A stretch of DNA of 64,000 bases. Origin: Marinobacter salarius. Its GTDB lineage: Bacteria > Pseudomonadota > Gammaproteobacteria > Pseudomonadales > Oleiphilaceae. The DNA lies in the NCBI RefSeq assembly GCF_032922745.1, contig NZ_CP136693.1, positions 2,542,001 to 2,606,000 of the forward strand, read 5' to 3'. A model generated the notes under the pieces. The model did not search any database and had not been told where the DNA came from. It worked only from the letters and a program-made list of their open reading frames with translations. Both the position numbers and the translations under genes were made by a program. Below, in pieces: positions 8,950-17,818 of the stretch. Each line of letters opens with the position of its first letter. The stretch's first letter is position 1.

Positions 8950-10398
8950 CTAGCGAATATCAGCCCCAACACGAACAATCTTCATAGTGTTCGTGCCGCC
9001 CTGGGCATTCACATAATCGCCCTTGGTAATCACCACCAGGTCACCCTCTTTGACGGCCCCCATCCGAACCAGTTCAGCCACCGCGCGCGAGTTTGTCTGC
9101 TCGGGCGGAATCGTCGCCGAATCAAAAGGCACCGTCTGTACGCCTCGGAACATCGTCACCCGATGCTGGGTAGAATGATTGCGCGAGAAGGCAAAAATCG
9201 GAAGGCTGGATTTGATGCGCGACATCAGCAGGGGAGTGGCACCGGTTTCCGACATGCAGATAATCGATGTCACACCGTCCAGGTGATTCGCCGCATACAT
9301 AGCGGACAGCGCGATCGCCTCATCCACATGCTCCATGCTTTCATGGATGCGGTGCTTGGACTGATGCATCGACGGATGCTTTTCTGCGCCCATGCAAATT
9401 CGCACCATGGCTTCCACCGCTTCCGTGGGGTAGTCGCCGACCGCCGTTTCTGCAGACAGCATGACCGCGTCGGTGTAATCCATAACCGCGTTCGCCACGT
9501 CGGAAACCTCCGCCCGTGTGGGCATCGGGCTCTCGATCATCGATTCCATCATCTGGGTGGCGGTAATCACCACTGTGTTCAGGGCGCGGGCGCGATTGAT
9601 GATGTGCTTCTGAACGCCCACCAACTCGGCGTCGCCAATCTCAACAGCAAGATCACCCCTGGCCACCATAACCGCGTCCGACGCATCGATGACCGCATCC
9701 AGAGCGGCGTTGTCGTGGGCCAGTTCCGCGCGTTCAATCTTGGCAACCAGGCGTGCTTCCGAGCCGGCTTCCTTCAGCAGGCGGCGGGCAACATGCATGT
9801 CTTCGGCTGTGCGTACAAACGACACTGCGACATAATCGGCACCCAGGCGGGCGGCGGTTTTGATGTCCTGCTTGTCTTTCTCGGTCAGGGCTTCGGCGGA
9901 CAGGCCGCCGCCGCGCTTGTTCAGGCCCTTGTTGTTGGACAGGGGGCCGCCGATAAGAACGCGGGAGGAGATGCTGGTGCCGTCGACGGACTCGACCTCC
10001 ATCTCGATGCGGCCGTCGTCCAGTACCAGGATGTCGCCTGGTTTGACATCTTCGATCAGCTGCTCGTAATCAATGCCGACGCGCTCTTCATTGCCGGCTT
10101 CCTTATCCATGCTGGCGTCCAGGATAAACTGTTGGCCGGCCTTGAGGGTCACCTTGTTTTCCGCGAAGCGCGCGATTCGAAGTTTCGGCCCCTGGAGGTC
10201 GGCGAGCAGGGCGACAAACCGGCCATTGGTGGCGGCAGATTCCCGCACCCGTCGGGCGCGTTGGATATGGTCCTCTGCGCTGCCATGGGAAAAATTCAAT
10301 CTCGTAACATCGACACCTGCAGCAATAATGGCCGACAGTGATTCCGGTGAATCGGTGGCGGGGCCGAGAGTGGCGACGATCTTGGTGCGCCTTAGCAT
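8950..10398 (-). CDS. pyk: Pyruvate kinase
   Basis: Converts phosphoenolpyruvate and ADP to pyruvate and ATP. 482 residues. It opens with MLRRTKIVATLGPATDS and has the RLNFSHG motif near 33, an IAKIERAE-like active-site region (VAKIERAELAHDN, about 220) and MVARGDLAVEIG for Mg and substrate binding. The 482-residue length and N-terminus resemble gammaproteobacterial PykA. It converges on eda and lies downstream of gap on the same strand with a 70-bp gap, so it may be co-transcribed with gap. Confidence 0.96.
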   Translation of the reverse strand: MLRRTKIVATLGPATDSPESLSAIIAAGVDVTRLNFSHGSAEDHIQRARRVRESAATNGRFVALLADLQGPKLRIARFAENKVTLKAGQQFILDASMDKEAGNEERVGIDYEQLIEDVKPGDILVLDDGRIEMEVESVDGTSISSRVLIGGPLSNNKGLNKRGGGLSAEALTEKDKQDIKTAARLGADYVAVSFVRTAEDMHVARRLLKEAGSEARLVAKIERAELAHDNAALDAVIDASDAVMVARGDLAVEIGDAELVGVQKHIINRARALNTVVITATQMMESMIESPMPTRAEVSDVANAVMDYTDAVMLSAETAVGDYPTEAVEAMVRICMGAEKHPSMHQSKHRIHESMEHVDEAIALSAMYAANHLDGVTSIICMSETGATPLLMSRIKSSLPIFAFSRNHSTQHRVTMFRGVQTVPFDSATIPPEQTNSRAVAELVRMGAVKEGDLVVITKGDYVNAQGGTNTMKIVRVGADIR

Positions 10399-10468
10399 GG
10401 TTCCAGTTTCCTTTTGTTTTTCCGTGAAGCTTTCCGGTTGTGCTGGACGAAAGGGCGGACGAGCAAAG

Positions 10469-11476
10469 TTACTGGCTCGCCTTTTTCATCAGCGCCACAG
10501 CGTTATCGAGCATCCGGTTGGAGAAGCCCCATTCATTGTCGTACCAGGCCATGACTTTCGCGTGACGGCCCATGGCCCGTGTGTGATTGGCGTCGAAAAT
10601 GCTGGACAGGGCGTTGTGGTTGAAGTCCACACTAACCAGTTTCTCTGCGTTGTAGCCAAGGACCGGGTTGTTTTCCGCTGCAGCTTTCACGACCTCGTTG
10701 ATTTCTTCCACGGTGGTGTCGCGGCTGGCAATGAAGCCGAAATCCACCAGGGAAACGTTGATAGTAGGAACCCGCACGGCCAGTCCGTCAAGTTTTCCGG
10801 ACAGTTCCGGGATCACCTTGCCAATGGCTGCGGCTGCACCGGTTTTTGTCGGGATCATGGACTGGGTGGCCGAGCGCGCGCGATACAGGTCAGAGTGGTA
10901 AACGTCGCTCAGTTTCTGGTCATTGGTGTACGAGTGGATCGTGGTCATCAGGCCACTCTCAATGCCAATTTTCCTGTGCAATGCTTCAACAACCGGTGCC
11001 AGGCAGTTGGTGGTGCAGGAGGCGTTGGAGATGATGTTGTGTTCGGCGGTGAGAACGTCGTCGTTGACTCCGTAGACAACCATCGCGTCGGCGTCAGAAG
11101 AGGGGGCTGAGATAATGACTTTGCGTGCGCCGGCCTTGAGGTGGCCCTCTGCCTTGTCACGGGCGGTAAACAGGCCAGTGCACTCGAAGACCACATCCAC
11201 ATGGTAGTCTTTCCACGGCAGTTCTTCGGGGTTACGGATGGCGGTGATGGCGATGTGGTCACCGTTGACGGAGAGTGACTCGGCATCGTGGTTCACAATG
11301 CCGTTGAAGCGACCGTGCACGCTGTCGTATTTGAGCAGGTGAGCGTTGGTTTCGGCGTCACCCAGGTCGTTTATGGCTACCACCTGAATCTGGTTTCGGT
11401 AGTCGTTTTCATAAAGTGCGCGGAGAACATTCCGGCCAATGCGACCAAAGCCGTTAATTGCGATACGAATAGTCAT
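10469..11476 (-). CDS. gap: Glyceraldehyde-3-phosphate dehydrogenase
   Basis: NAD-dependent oxidation of glyceraldehyde-3-phosphate from the Eda reaction. 335 residues from the ATG at 11476, which has GGAG 8 bases upstream. A longer open frame to 11581 has no ribosome site. The Rossmann motif INGFGRIGRN is at the N-terminus, and SNASCTTNCLAP carries the active-site Cys. It is divergent from edd-glk, the same arrangement as gap-1/edd in Pseudomonas, where HexR acts. Confidence 0.96.
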   Translation of the reverse strand: MTIRIAINGFGRIGRNVLRALYENDYRNQIQVVAINDLGDAETNAHLLKYDSVHGRFNGIVNHDAESLSVNGDHIAITAIRNPEELPWKDYHVDVVFECTGLFTARDKAEGHLKAGARKVIISAPSSDADAMVVYGVNDDVLTAEHNIISNASCTTNCLAPVVEALHRKIGIESGLMTTIHSYTNDQKLSDVYHSDLYRARSATQSMIPTKTGAAAAIGKVIPELSGKLDGLAVRVPTINVSLVDFGFIASRDTTVEEINEVVKAAAENNPVLGYNAEKLVSVDFNHNALSSIFDANHTRAMGRHAKVMAWYDNEWGFSNRMLDNAVALMKKASQ

Positions 11477-11522
11477 GTTCTGACTCCAGATTTGTCTGTT
11501 TATTGTTCGTTTGAGTGGGTAA

Positions 11523-11541
11523 TGTAGTAAATATAACAACA
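11523..11541 (-). promoter_or_regulatory. Candidate HexR operator, gap-edd intergenic region
   Basis: TGTAGTAAATATAACAACA lies between divergent gap and edd. The left half TGTAGTAAA is the complement-symmetric partner of the TTACTACA half in the hexR-zwf site, giving a shared palindromic pattern at the two expected HexR targets. The right half is degenerate. A GTAAACTTAC palindrome at 11591-11600 is an alternative site nearer edd. Confidence 0.45.
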
Positions 11542-11644
11542 AATAATGGAAAAATGAATGGATGACGGGTGAAAATAGCAAAAAAAGAAAGTAAACTTAC
11601 GGGAATAAAAAAGTAATTAGATAACAAGTTTCAGGAGACCCACT

Positions 11645-13465
11645 ATGCACCCGACCGTAGACGCGGTTACCAAGCGGATTATTGAGCGCAGTCGCGCCAC
11701 CCGGCAAGATTACCTGGACAGGATGGGAGAGCTCAAAGCCCAGTCACCCCAGCGCAGCACGCTGTCCTGCGGCAACCTGGCTCACGGCTTTGCCGCCTGT
11801 AACCAGTCCGATAAAGACACTCTCAAATTCATGAACAAGGCCAATGTGGCCATTGTCTCCGCCTACAACGACATGTTGTCGGCCCACCAACCCTATCAGG
11901 ACTTTCCGGATGTGATTCGCAAAGCGGCCAACGGAATGGGCTCGGTGGCGCAGTTTGCCGGTGGCACTCCGGCCATGTGTGACGGTGTGACCCAGGGCCA
12001 GCCGGGCATGGAGCTGAGCTTGTTTTCGCGCGACACCATCGCCATGAGTGCATCGGTTGCCCTGAGCCACAATATGTTCGATGCGACAATGTTGCTCGGC
12101 ATCTGTGACAAGATCGTTCCTGGTCTGCTGATTGGGTCGCTTAGCTTTGGTTACCTGCCGACCATCCTGGTGCCGGCCGGACCCATGCCGTCAGGGCTTC
12201 CCAATAAAGAGAAGCAGCGTATTCGTCAACTCTATGCCGAGGGCAAGATCGGCAAGGACGAGTTGCTGGAGGCGGAGTCCCAGTCCTACCACAGCCCCGG
12301 TACCTGCACTTTTTATGGCACCGCCAACAGCAATCAGCTTCTGGTAGAGGTGATGGGGCTGCACCTGCCAGGGTCGGCCTTCGTAAATCCGGGAACGCCG
12401 CTGCGTGAAGCGTTAACCCGCGAGGCGACTGAGCAGGTTATCCGGCTGTCCAAACCCCACGGAGGCACGCTGGGCCTGGGCGATATGGTGGATGAAAAGA
12501 GTATCGTGAATGCGCTGGTGGCACTGCTGGTGACTGGTGGCTCCACCAACCACACCATTCACTGGATCGCCATCGCCCGGGCTGCCGGCATCATTATCGA
12601 CTGGAACGACTACTCCGAGTTGTCATCGGCGGTGCCTTCCATGACGCGTATTTACCCCAACGGCCAGGAGGACGTGAATGCCTTCCACGAAGCCGGGGGA
12701 ACGCCGTTCCTGATCCGTGAGTTGCTGAGTGCGGGCCTGCTTCACAATGATGTCGAGACAGTTGTGGGGTATGGGTTGGAGCAGTACGCACGTATGCCGG
12801 AAATGGAGAATGATAGGCTGGTGTGGAAGCCGGCGCCTGAAAAAAGTACCAAGCCGGATGTACTGAGTACAGCCACGGAACCCTTTGCGCCGGACGGCGG
12901 GTTGCGGGTTTTGGATGGCAATCTTGGCCGTGGCGTGATCAAGGTATCGGCCGTTGCGGAGGAGCACCGGGTTGTGAAGGCGCCGGCCGTTGTGTTCAAT
13001 GACCAGAACGAACTCAAGGCGGCTTTTGATGCGGGTGACCTCAACCGCGATTGCGTTGTAGTGGTTCGGTTTCAGGGCCCGAAAGCCAATGGCATGCCCG
13101 AACTGCACAAGCTGACGCCGTACCTTGGTGTGCTTCAGGACCGTGGCTATAAGGTTGCATTGGTAACCGATGGTCGCATGTCCGGAGCGTCCGGTAAGGT
13201 GCCGGCAGCCATACACGTCTATCCGGAAGCGGCGAATGGTGGTGAGCTTTGCCGGGTGCGCAATGGCGACGTGATCAACCTCGACGCGGTGTCCGGCACA
13301 CTGGAAATTGAAGTGTCGGCAGAGGAATTTGCCAGCCGCGAGGCAGAAAAAGCAGACCTGAGCAGTTATCATCACGGCCTGGGCCGGGAACTGTTTGGCT
13401 GGATGCGCAAAGCCGCCAGTAACCCGGAAGAGGGCGCCAGCTTTTTCTGGAATCACGACGCATGA
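11645..13465 (+). CDS. edd: 6-phosphogluconate dehydratase
   Basis: Iron-sulfur dehydratase of the IlvD/Edd family that makes KDPG from 6-phosphogluconate. 606 residues, the normal size. Edd-type features include GGTPAMCDGVTQGQPGMELS (about 102-121), GTCTFYGTANSNQ and the C-terminal TDGRMSGASGKVPAA region. Cysteines in SCGNLAHG, PAMCDG and GTCTFYG are the likely cluster ligands. CAGGAG upstream supports the start at 11645. It overlaps glk by four bases (ATGA), so the two genes are co-translated. Confidence 0.97.
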   Translation: MHPTVDAVTKRIIERSRATRQDYLDRMGELKAQSPQRSTLSCGNLAHGFAACNQSDKDTLKFMNKANVAIVSAYNDMLSAHQPYQDFPDVIRKAANGMGSVAQFAGGTPAMCDGVTQGQPGMELSLFSRDTIAMSASVALSHNMFDATMLLGICDKIVPGLLIGSLSFGYLPTILVPAGPMPSGLPNKEKQRIRQLYAEGKIGKDELLEAESQSYHSPGTCTFYGTANSNQLLVEVMGLHLPGSAFVNPGTPLREALTREATEQVIRLSKPHGGTLGLGDMVDEKSIVNALVALLVTGGSTNHTIHWIAIARAAGIIIDWNDYSELSSAVPSMTRIYPNGQEDVNAFHEAGGTPFLIRELLSAGLLHNDVETVVGYGLEQYARMPEMENDRLVWKPAPEKSTKPDVLSTATEPFAPDGGLRVLDGNLGRGVIKVSAVAEEHRVVKAPAVVFNDQNELKAAFDAGDLNRDCVVVVRFQGPKANGMPELHKLTPYLGVLQDRGYKVALVTDGRMSGASGKVPAAIHVYPEAANGGELCRVRNGDVINLDAVSGTLEIEVSAEEFASREAEKADLSSYHHGLGRELFGWMRKAASNPEEGASFFWNHDA

Positions 13466-14427
13466 CCAAAGACAACTACTCGCTGGTAGGAGACATCGGG
13501 GGTACCAACGCCAGGTTTGCTCTCGTTCGCCCCGGTGACGTTACCCCTGAGGCTGTTGAAGTCCTTGCCTGCGGGGACTACGACAATGTTGATGCTGCCA
13601 TCGTTGATTACCTTGCCCGCTGCGGCGTAGGGGAGGTGCAGGATGTCTGTCTTGCGGTAGCATCGCCCGTGCAGGGCACTCAGGTGCGGATGACCAACAA
13701 CCACTGGCGTTTCGATAGCGAGGAGGTTCGCAGGCGGTTTGGCTGGGGCGCGTTCAAGGTGATCAATGACTTTACCGCCATGGCCCTTGGAGTTCCGCAT
13801 GTCAGTGCCGATAAGTTGGTCCACGTTTGCGGTGGCCCGGGCAACGCGGCGCGTCCCCGGTTGGTTATCGGCCCGGGCACCGGCCTGGGAGTGTCAGGGT
13901 TGGTTCCATTGCAGCACGGATGGGTGCCGCTGGTGACCGAGGGCGGTCACGTGGACTTTGCCCCGACAGACGACACCGAGATGGCTATCCTGCGGATTCT
14001 GAAGGCCCGGTTTGGTCGCGTTTCCGTCGAGCGTATTCTGTGTGGTCAGGGTTTGCTGAACCTTTACCAGGCACACGCGGAGATACAGAGCGTGGCCGCC
14101 CCCCTGGATGCGCCGGAGAAAATAACCGCCGCCGCGTTGGATCAGTCCGACCTGCTTGCGCGCCATACCTTGCGGCATTTCTGCGAGATTCTTGGGCGTG
14201 TTGCCGGCAATGGGGTTCTGACCCTCGGTGGCACCGGAGGCGTTTACCTGTGCGGAGGCATTCTTCCCAGGTTCATCGATTTCTTCCTGGAAAGCCCGTT
14301 TCAGAATGGTTTCGAAGACAAGGGACGGATGCGGCCCCTGCTGGAATCGACGCCGGTCTACGTGGTAATGGAGGGGTATACCGGTTTGCTGGGTGCCGCC
14401 GAGGCGCTGGCTAACCCGGAAGTGTAA
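13462..14427 (+). CDS. glk: Glucokinase
   Basis: ATP-dependent phosphorylation of free glucose to glucose-6-phosphate. 321 residues of the bacterial ROK-independent Glk family. The phosphate-binding GDIGGTNARF motif is at 10-19, followed by NNHWRFD, VINDFTAMALGVP and GPGTGLGVSGL. Its place behind edd lets the cell feed glucose released by the maltodextrin-hydrolysing enzymes straight into Entner-Doudoroff. Confidence 0.96.
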   Translation: MTKDNYSLVGDIGGTNARFALVRPGDVTPEAVEVLACGDYDNVDAAIVDYLARCGVGEVQDVCLAVASPVQGTQVRMTNNHWRFDSEEVRRRFGWGAFKVINDFTAMALGVPHVSADKLVHVCGGPGNAARPRLVIGPGTGLGVSGLVPLQHGWVPLVTEGGHVDFAPTDDTEMAILRILKARFGRVSVERILCGQGLLNLYQAHAEIQSVAAPLDAPEKITAAALDQSDLLARHTLRHFCEILGRVAGNGVLTLGGTGGVYLCGGILPRFIDFFLESPFQNGFEDKGRMRPLLESTPVYVVMEGYTGLLGAAEALANPEV

Positions 14428-14484
14428 TCCAACGATTGTTTCCAGGTTCTACATAGGTCTCTTGTTCTGGAGTGGTTGGCACAT

Positions 14485-15081
14485 ATGACCAGTCTTTATT
14501 CCCGGATGCCGTTTGAGGAGTTGGTGGCACGCGTGCGCCAGTGTCGGATTTGCGAAGCGCATTTGCCCCTCGAGCCACGCCCGGTAATCCAGATTTCGCA
14601 ATCTGCCCGTTTACTGGTCGTGGGTCAGGCACCTGGGCGGCGCGTTCACGATACCGGCCTTCCGTTCAATGATCCCAGTGGCGACCGCCTGCGAGCATGG
14701 ATGGGAGTTGATCGTGACACCTTCTACGATGAGCGGCAGTTGGCGATACTGCCGATGGGGTTCTGTTACCCGGGCACCGGGAAATCAGGCGACCTGCCAC
14801 CTCGTCCGGAGTGCGCGCCGGCCTGGCGGAATCTGCTGTTGGAACGGTTGGAGAACATACAGCTCACCCTGGTGATCGGGCAATACGCTCATGCCTGGCA
14901 TCTGCCCGGTCCGAAGGTGTCGGTTACGGATCGAGTGAGGCGTTGGCAGGAAGTGTGGCCGGAGGCGATCCCTCTGCCGCACCCAAGCCCCAGGAATAAT
15001 CTCTGGTTGCGTCGGAACCCGTGGTTCGAAGAGGAGGTTATTCCGGCGCTACAACGTCGCGTTCGCGACGCACTCGGGTAG
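14485..15081 (+). CDS. Uracil-DNA glycosylase superfamily protein, Fe-S type
   Basis: 198 residues. GQAPG (48-52) followed by GLPFNDPSGDRLRAWM fits the uracil-DNA glycosylase fold, and LPHPSPRNN supplies the conserved His motif. Cysteines at 20, 23, 94 and 110 give C-x2-C-x70-C-x15-C, the 4Fe-4S spacing of family 4/5 glycosylases. It is shorter and diverged from those, so substrate is unsure. A TTG at 14476 could add three residues. It stands alone between edd-glk and the convergent glpD. Confidence 0.75.
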   Translation: MTSLYSRMPFEELVARVRQCRICEAHLPLEPRPVIQISQSARLLVVGQAPGRRVHDTGLPFNDPSGDRLRAWMGVDRDTFYDERQLAILPMGFCYPGTGKSGDLPPRPECAPAWRNLLLERLENIQLTLVIGQYAHAWHLPGPKVSVTDRVRRWQEVWPEAIPLPHPSPRNNLWLRRNPWFEEEVIPALQRRVRDALG

Positions 15082-15109
15082 CGCCGGGTGACAGTTGGCG
15101 TCGGAAGAG

Positions 15110-16639
15110 TCAGGCGCTGCGGTGGAGGGCAACGGTTTGTGGTTTCGGTGTGGCCTGAGCGGAAAGGTATCTTTCCAGTTCGAGAACCTCTCCTTCAGTG
15201 GCATACAGTCCCTGTTTGGTGCGGCGCCAGAGGATATCTTCTGAAGTCATTGCCCATTCGTGCCTGATCAGGTATTCGACTTCACGCTCGTAGAGTGTGC
15301 CGGCAAACCGATAGCCCAGGTCCTGAATGGATTTCGCGTCGTCCAGAAAGTCGTAGGCCTTGGTGCCATAGGTGCGGACATAGCGGCTGTAGACCGCCTC
15401 GGGAAGCCACCGGTACTCGGCTGACAGGCGGGCCTCGAGGGTGTCGTGATTTTCGAAGTCGCCACCCGGCAAAGTGCCCCTCTTCGTCCATGGGCCGCGG
15501 GCCTGGGGAAAGAATTGGCACAATTTGTCCGTCGCTGCTTCCGCGAGTTTGCGGTAGGTCGTAATCTTGCCACCAAACACGGAGATGACCGGCGCCTTGT
15601 CCTTTTCCCGGCTGACTTCAAACGAATAATCACGGGAAGCCTTTTTGGCGTCTCCCTCCTCATCGTCCATCAGCGGGCGGACGCCCGAATAGGACCAGAC
15701 TACATCGTTCTCCGTTAGTTGGCGTTTGAAATGGCCGTTGACGATATCCAGCAGATATTCGGTTTCTTCCGGCGATATCTTCGCTTTCTTCGGGTCGCCT
15801 TCATAATCCACGTCGGTGGTGCCCACCAGGGAGAACTCGTCTTCGTAGGGAATGACGAACACAATCCGTTCGTCCTCATTCTGTAGAATGTAGGCCTCGG
15901 TCTCCCGGTTCAGGCGGGGCACAACGATATGACTGCCCTTGACCATGCGGATGGTTTTCGGCGCTTTCATGGAAAGACTTTCGCTGAACAGGCTGCTTAC
16001 CCAAGGGCCAGAAGCATTCACAATCACATTGGCCGTAACGTGGTGGACGCTGTCGTCGTTCATGTCCTGAAGTGATACGTCCCACGAATCCGTTCCGCGC
16101 TCGGCGTTGATGCACTTGGTTCTGGTCAGGATGGTGGCGCCACATTCCTGAGCTTTTTTGGCGGTCAGTACCACAAGCCGTGCGTCATCAACCCAGCCGT
16201 CTGAGTACTCGAAGCCCTTGGTGATGTCTGACTTGAGCGGGTCTTTCTCATCGAATTTGATCAGGCGCGACCCGGGCAGGATCTCACGTTTGGCGAGGTG
16301 ATCGTAAAGAAACAGCCCGGTTCGGATCATCCATGCGGGGCGAAGGTGAGGGCGGTGCGGCAGCCGGAAGCGCATTGGCCACATAATGTGAGGAGAATTC
16401 CGCAACAGTGACTCTCTCTCTGCAAGGGCTTCACGCACCAATCGAAACTCATAATGCTCCAGGTATCGTAGGCCACCATGGATCAATTTACTGCTGCTGG
16501 ATGATGTGGCTGAGGCGAGGTCATTCATTTCGCACAGTAGTACCTTGAGGCCGCGCCCTGCGGCATCCATGGCTATGCCTGTGCCGTTAACGCCGCCGCC
16601 CACAACGACAACGTCGAACTTGTTGCTCTCCTCGGTCAT
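15110..16639 (-). CDS. glpD: Aerobic glycerol-3-phosphate dehydrogenase
   Basis: FAD-dependent membrane-associated enzyme that oxidises glycerol-3-phosphate to dihydroxyacetone phosphate and passes electrons to quinone. 509 residues. An N-terminal FAD motif VVVGGGVNGTGIAMDAAGRG is followed by SSSSKLIHGGLRYLEHYEF, a GlpD signature, and FSLVGTTDVDYEGDP later. It lies downstream of glpR on the same strand with a 199-bp AT-rich gap that probably holds its promoter. Confidence 0.97.
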   Translation of the reverse strand: MTEESNKFDVVVVGGGVNGTGIAMDAAGRGLKVLLCEMNDLASATSSSSSKLIHGGLRYLEHYEFRLVREALAERESLLRNSPHIMWPMRFRLPHRPHLRPAWMIRTGLFLYDHLAKREILPGSRLIKFDEKDPLKSDITKGFEYSDGWVDDARLVVLTAKKAQECGATILTRTKCINAERGTDSWDVSLQDMNDDSVHHVTANVIVNASGPWVSSLFSESLSMKAPKTIRMVKGSHIVVPRLNRETEAYILQNEDERIVFVIPYEDEFSLVGTTDVDYEGDPKKAKISPEETEYLLDIVNGHFKRQLTENDVVWSYSGVRPLMDDEEGDAKKASRDYSFEVSREKDKAPVISVFGGKITTYRKLAEAATDKLCQFFPQARGPWTKRGTLPGGDFENHDTLEARLSAEYRWLPEAVYSRYVRTYGTKAYDFLDDAKSIQDLGYRFAGTLYEREVEYLIRHEWAMTSEDILWRRTKQGLYATEGEVLELERYLSAQATPKPQTVALHRSA

Positions 16640-16838
16640 TTTGTGTCATCTCCTGCCGCCAAAGAAGGGACACTTCCGGCGCGCTTTCCGGTTTTCACAG
16701 AAACGTATAAATGTATTATGCGAAAGCAAAATATATTCGTAAAGGAAAATATAGAAAAAAAACGAAAAGACTGAGGCGCAAAAGAGCGGGGGCATTGTCA
16801 GGTGGTGACCGTAATTCGGTCAGATCGGTGGGAGGGTT

Positions 16839-17597
16839 TCAGACCAGGTGCAGTTCAACGTTATTCTCACGCAAAAGCTGGCGGATCTCGACGGGAGGTG
16901 GTTCGTCGGTAAACACATGATCCGCCTGGGCAATGCTGCCAAGTCGCACCATGGCATTGCGGCCAAACTTGGAGTGATCCGCCGCCAGCAGCACCTGGCC
17001 CGAGTTTTCGATAATGGACTGGGCGACCCGGACTTCCCGATAATCGAAGTCCAGCAGCGAGCCATCGCTATGGATGCCACTGATACCGATAATACCGAAA
17101 TCCATTTTGAACTGATTGATGAAATCCCGGGTAGCTTCGCCCACGATGCCGCCGTCCCGGTTTCTCACTTCGCCGCCGGCGATGATGATGTGGAAGTCTT
17201 CCCTGGCCGAGAGAATGGATGCAACGTGAAGGTTGTTGGTGACCACCTGAAGGTTGCTTTTCTCGAGCAGGGCCTTGGCGATGGTTTCCGTGGTGGTTCC
17301 GATGTTGATGAATATGGAGGCGTTGTCGGGAATCATCTCTACCAATGCGTCGGCTATGCGTTCCTTGGCTTCCAGGTCCATGATTTTACGGGCTTGGTAG
17401 GCTGTGTTCATCGTGCTTGAATCAATGCCTGCACCGCCATGGTGTCGGCGCAGTTTTTTCTGGCTGGCCAGTTCGTTCAGATCCCGGCGGATGGTTTGCG
17501 GCGTCACCTTGAACTGGTCAACCAGTTGCTCGGTTGTCACGAAGCCGTTCTGCTGGATGAGCTCCATGATCAGGTCCTGTCGGCGTCGTTGTGCCAT
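16839..17597 (-). CDS. glpR: GlpR, DeoR-family repressor of glycerol metabolism
   Basis: 252 residues. An N-terminal DeoR-type helix-turn-helix (VDQFKVTPQTIRRDLNELA, about 26-44) precedes a sugar-phosphate-sensing DeoRC domain with INIGTTTETIAKALL and VLLAADHSKFGRNAMVRLG. The position between glpD and divergent glpK fits GlpR, which responds to glycerol-3-phosphate. The intergenic regions on both sides hold TTTTCG and ATTCGT half-sites suitable for such a repressor. Confidence 0.93.
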   Translation of the reverse strand: MAQRRRQDLIMELIQQNGFVTTEQLVDQFKVTPQTIRRDLNELASQKKLRRHHGGAGIDSSTMNTAYQARKIMDLEAKERIADALVEMIPDNASIFINIGTTTETIAKALLEKSNLQVVTNNLHVASILSAREDFHIIIAGGEVRNRDGGIVGEATRDFINQFKMDFGIIGISGIHSDGSLLDFDYREVRVAQSIIENSGQVLLAADHSKFGRNAMVRLGSIAQADHVFTDEPPPVEIRQLLRENNVELHLV

Positions 17598-17730
17598 TCA
17601 ACTCCCTCCGGATAAGCGTTTTTTCTGTAACGAACGAAATAGCGATTTCAAACCTTTTCTCAGTTTAGAGTGTTTTGCGCCTTTGTGCAGCATTCATAAG
17701 GGGTTGTGTGGCATGCGAGAGGTCCAGGCA

Positions 17731-17816
17731 TATTTTCGTTTTCATAAATAGTTGGATTTTGTTTTCAAAAAAGTAAAAATACGAACAAATAAGAACACTT
17801 TGCCGAGGCAAAACCA
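17731..17816 (+). promoter_or_regulatory. glpK promoter region with possible GlpR half-sites
   Basis: AT-rich 86-bp stretch directly before glpK. TTTTCG at 17733-17738 and ACGAAC at 17791-17796 resemble the TTTTCG...CGAAAA-like half-sites reported for pseudomonad GlpR. No full palindrome is present, so binding is only suggested by context. Confidence 0.3.
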
Positions 17817-17818
17817 CT

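Noticed and set aside
8824..10341. A 505-codon open frame on the plus strand
   Set aside because: Antisense to pyruvate kinase and starts inside element B; His-rich low-complexity translation without motifs.
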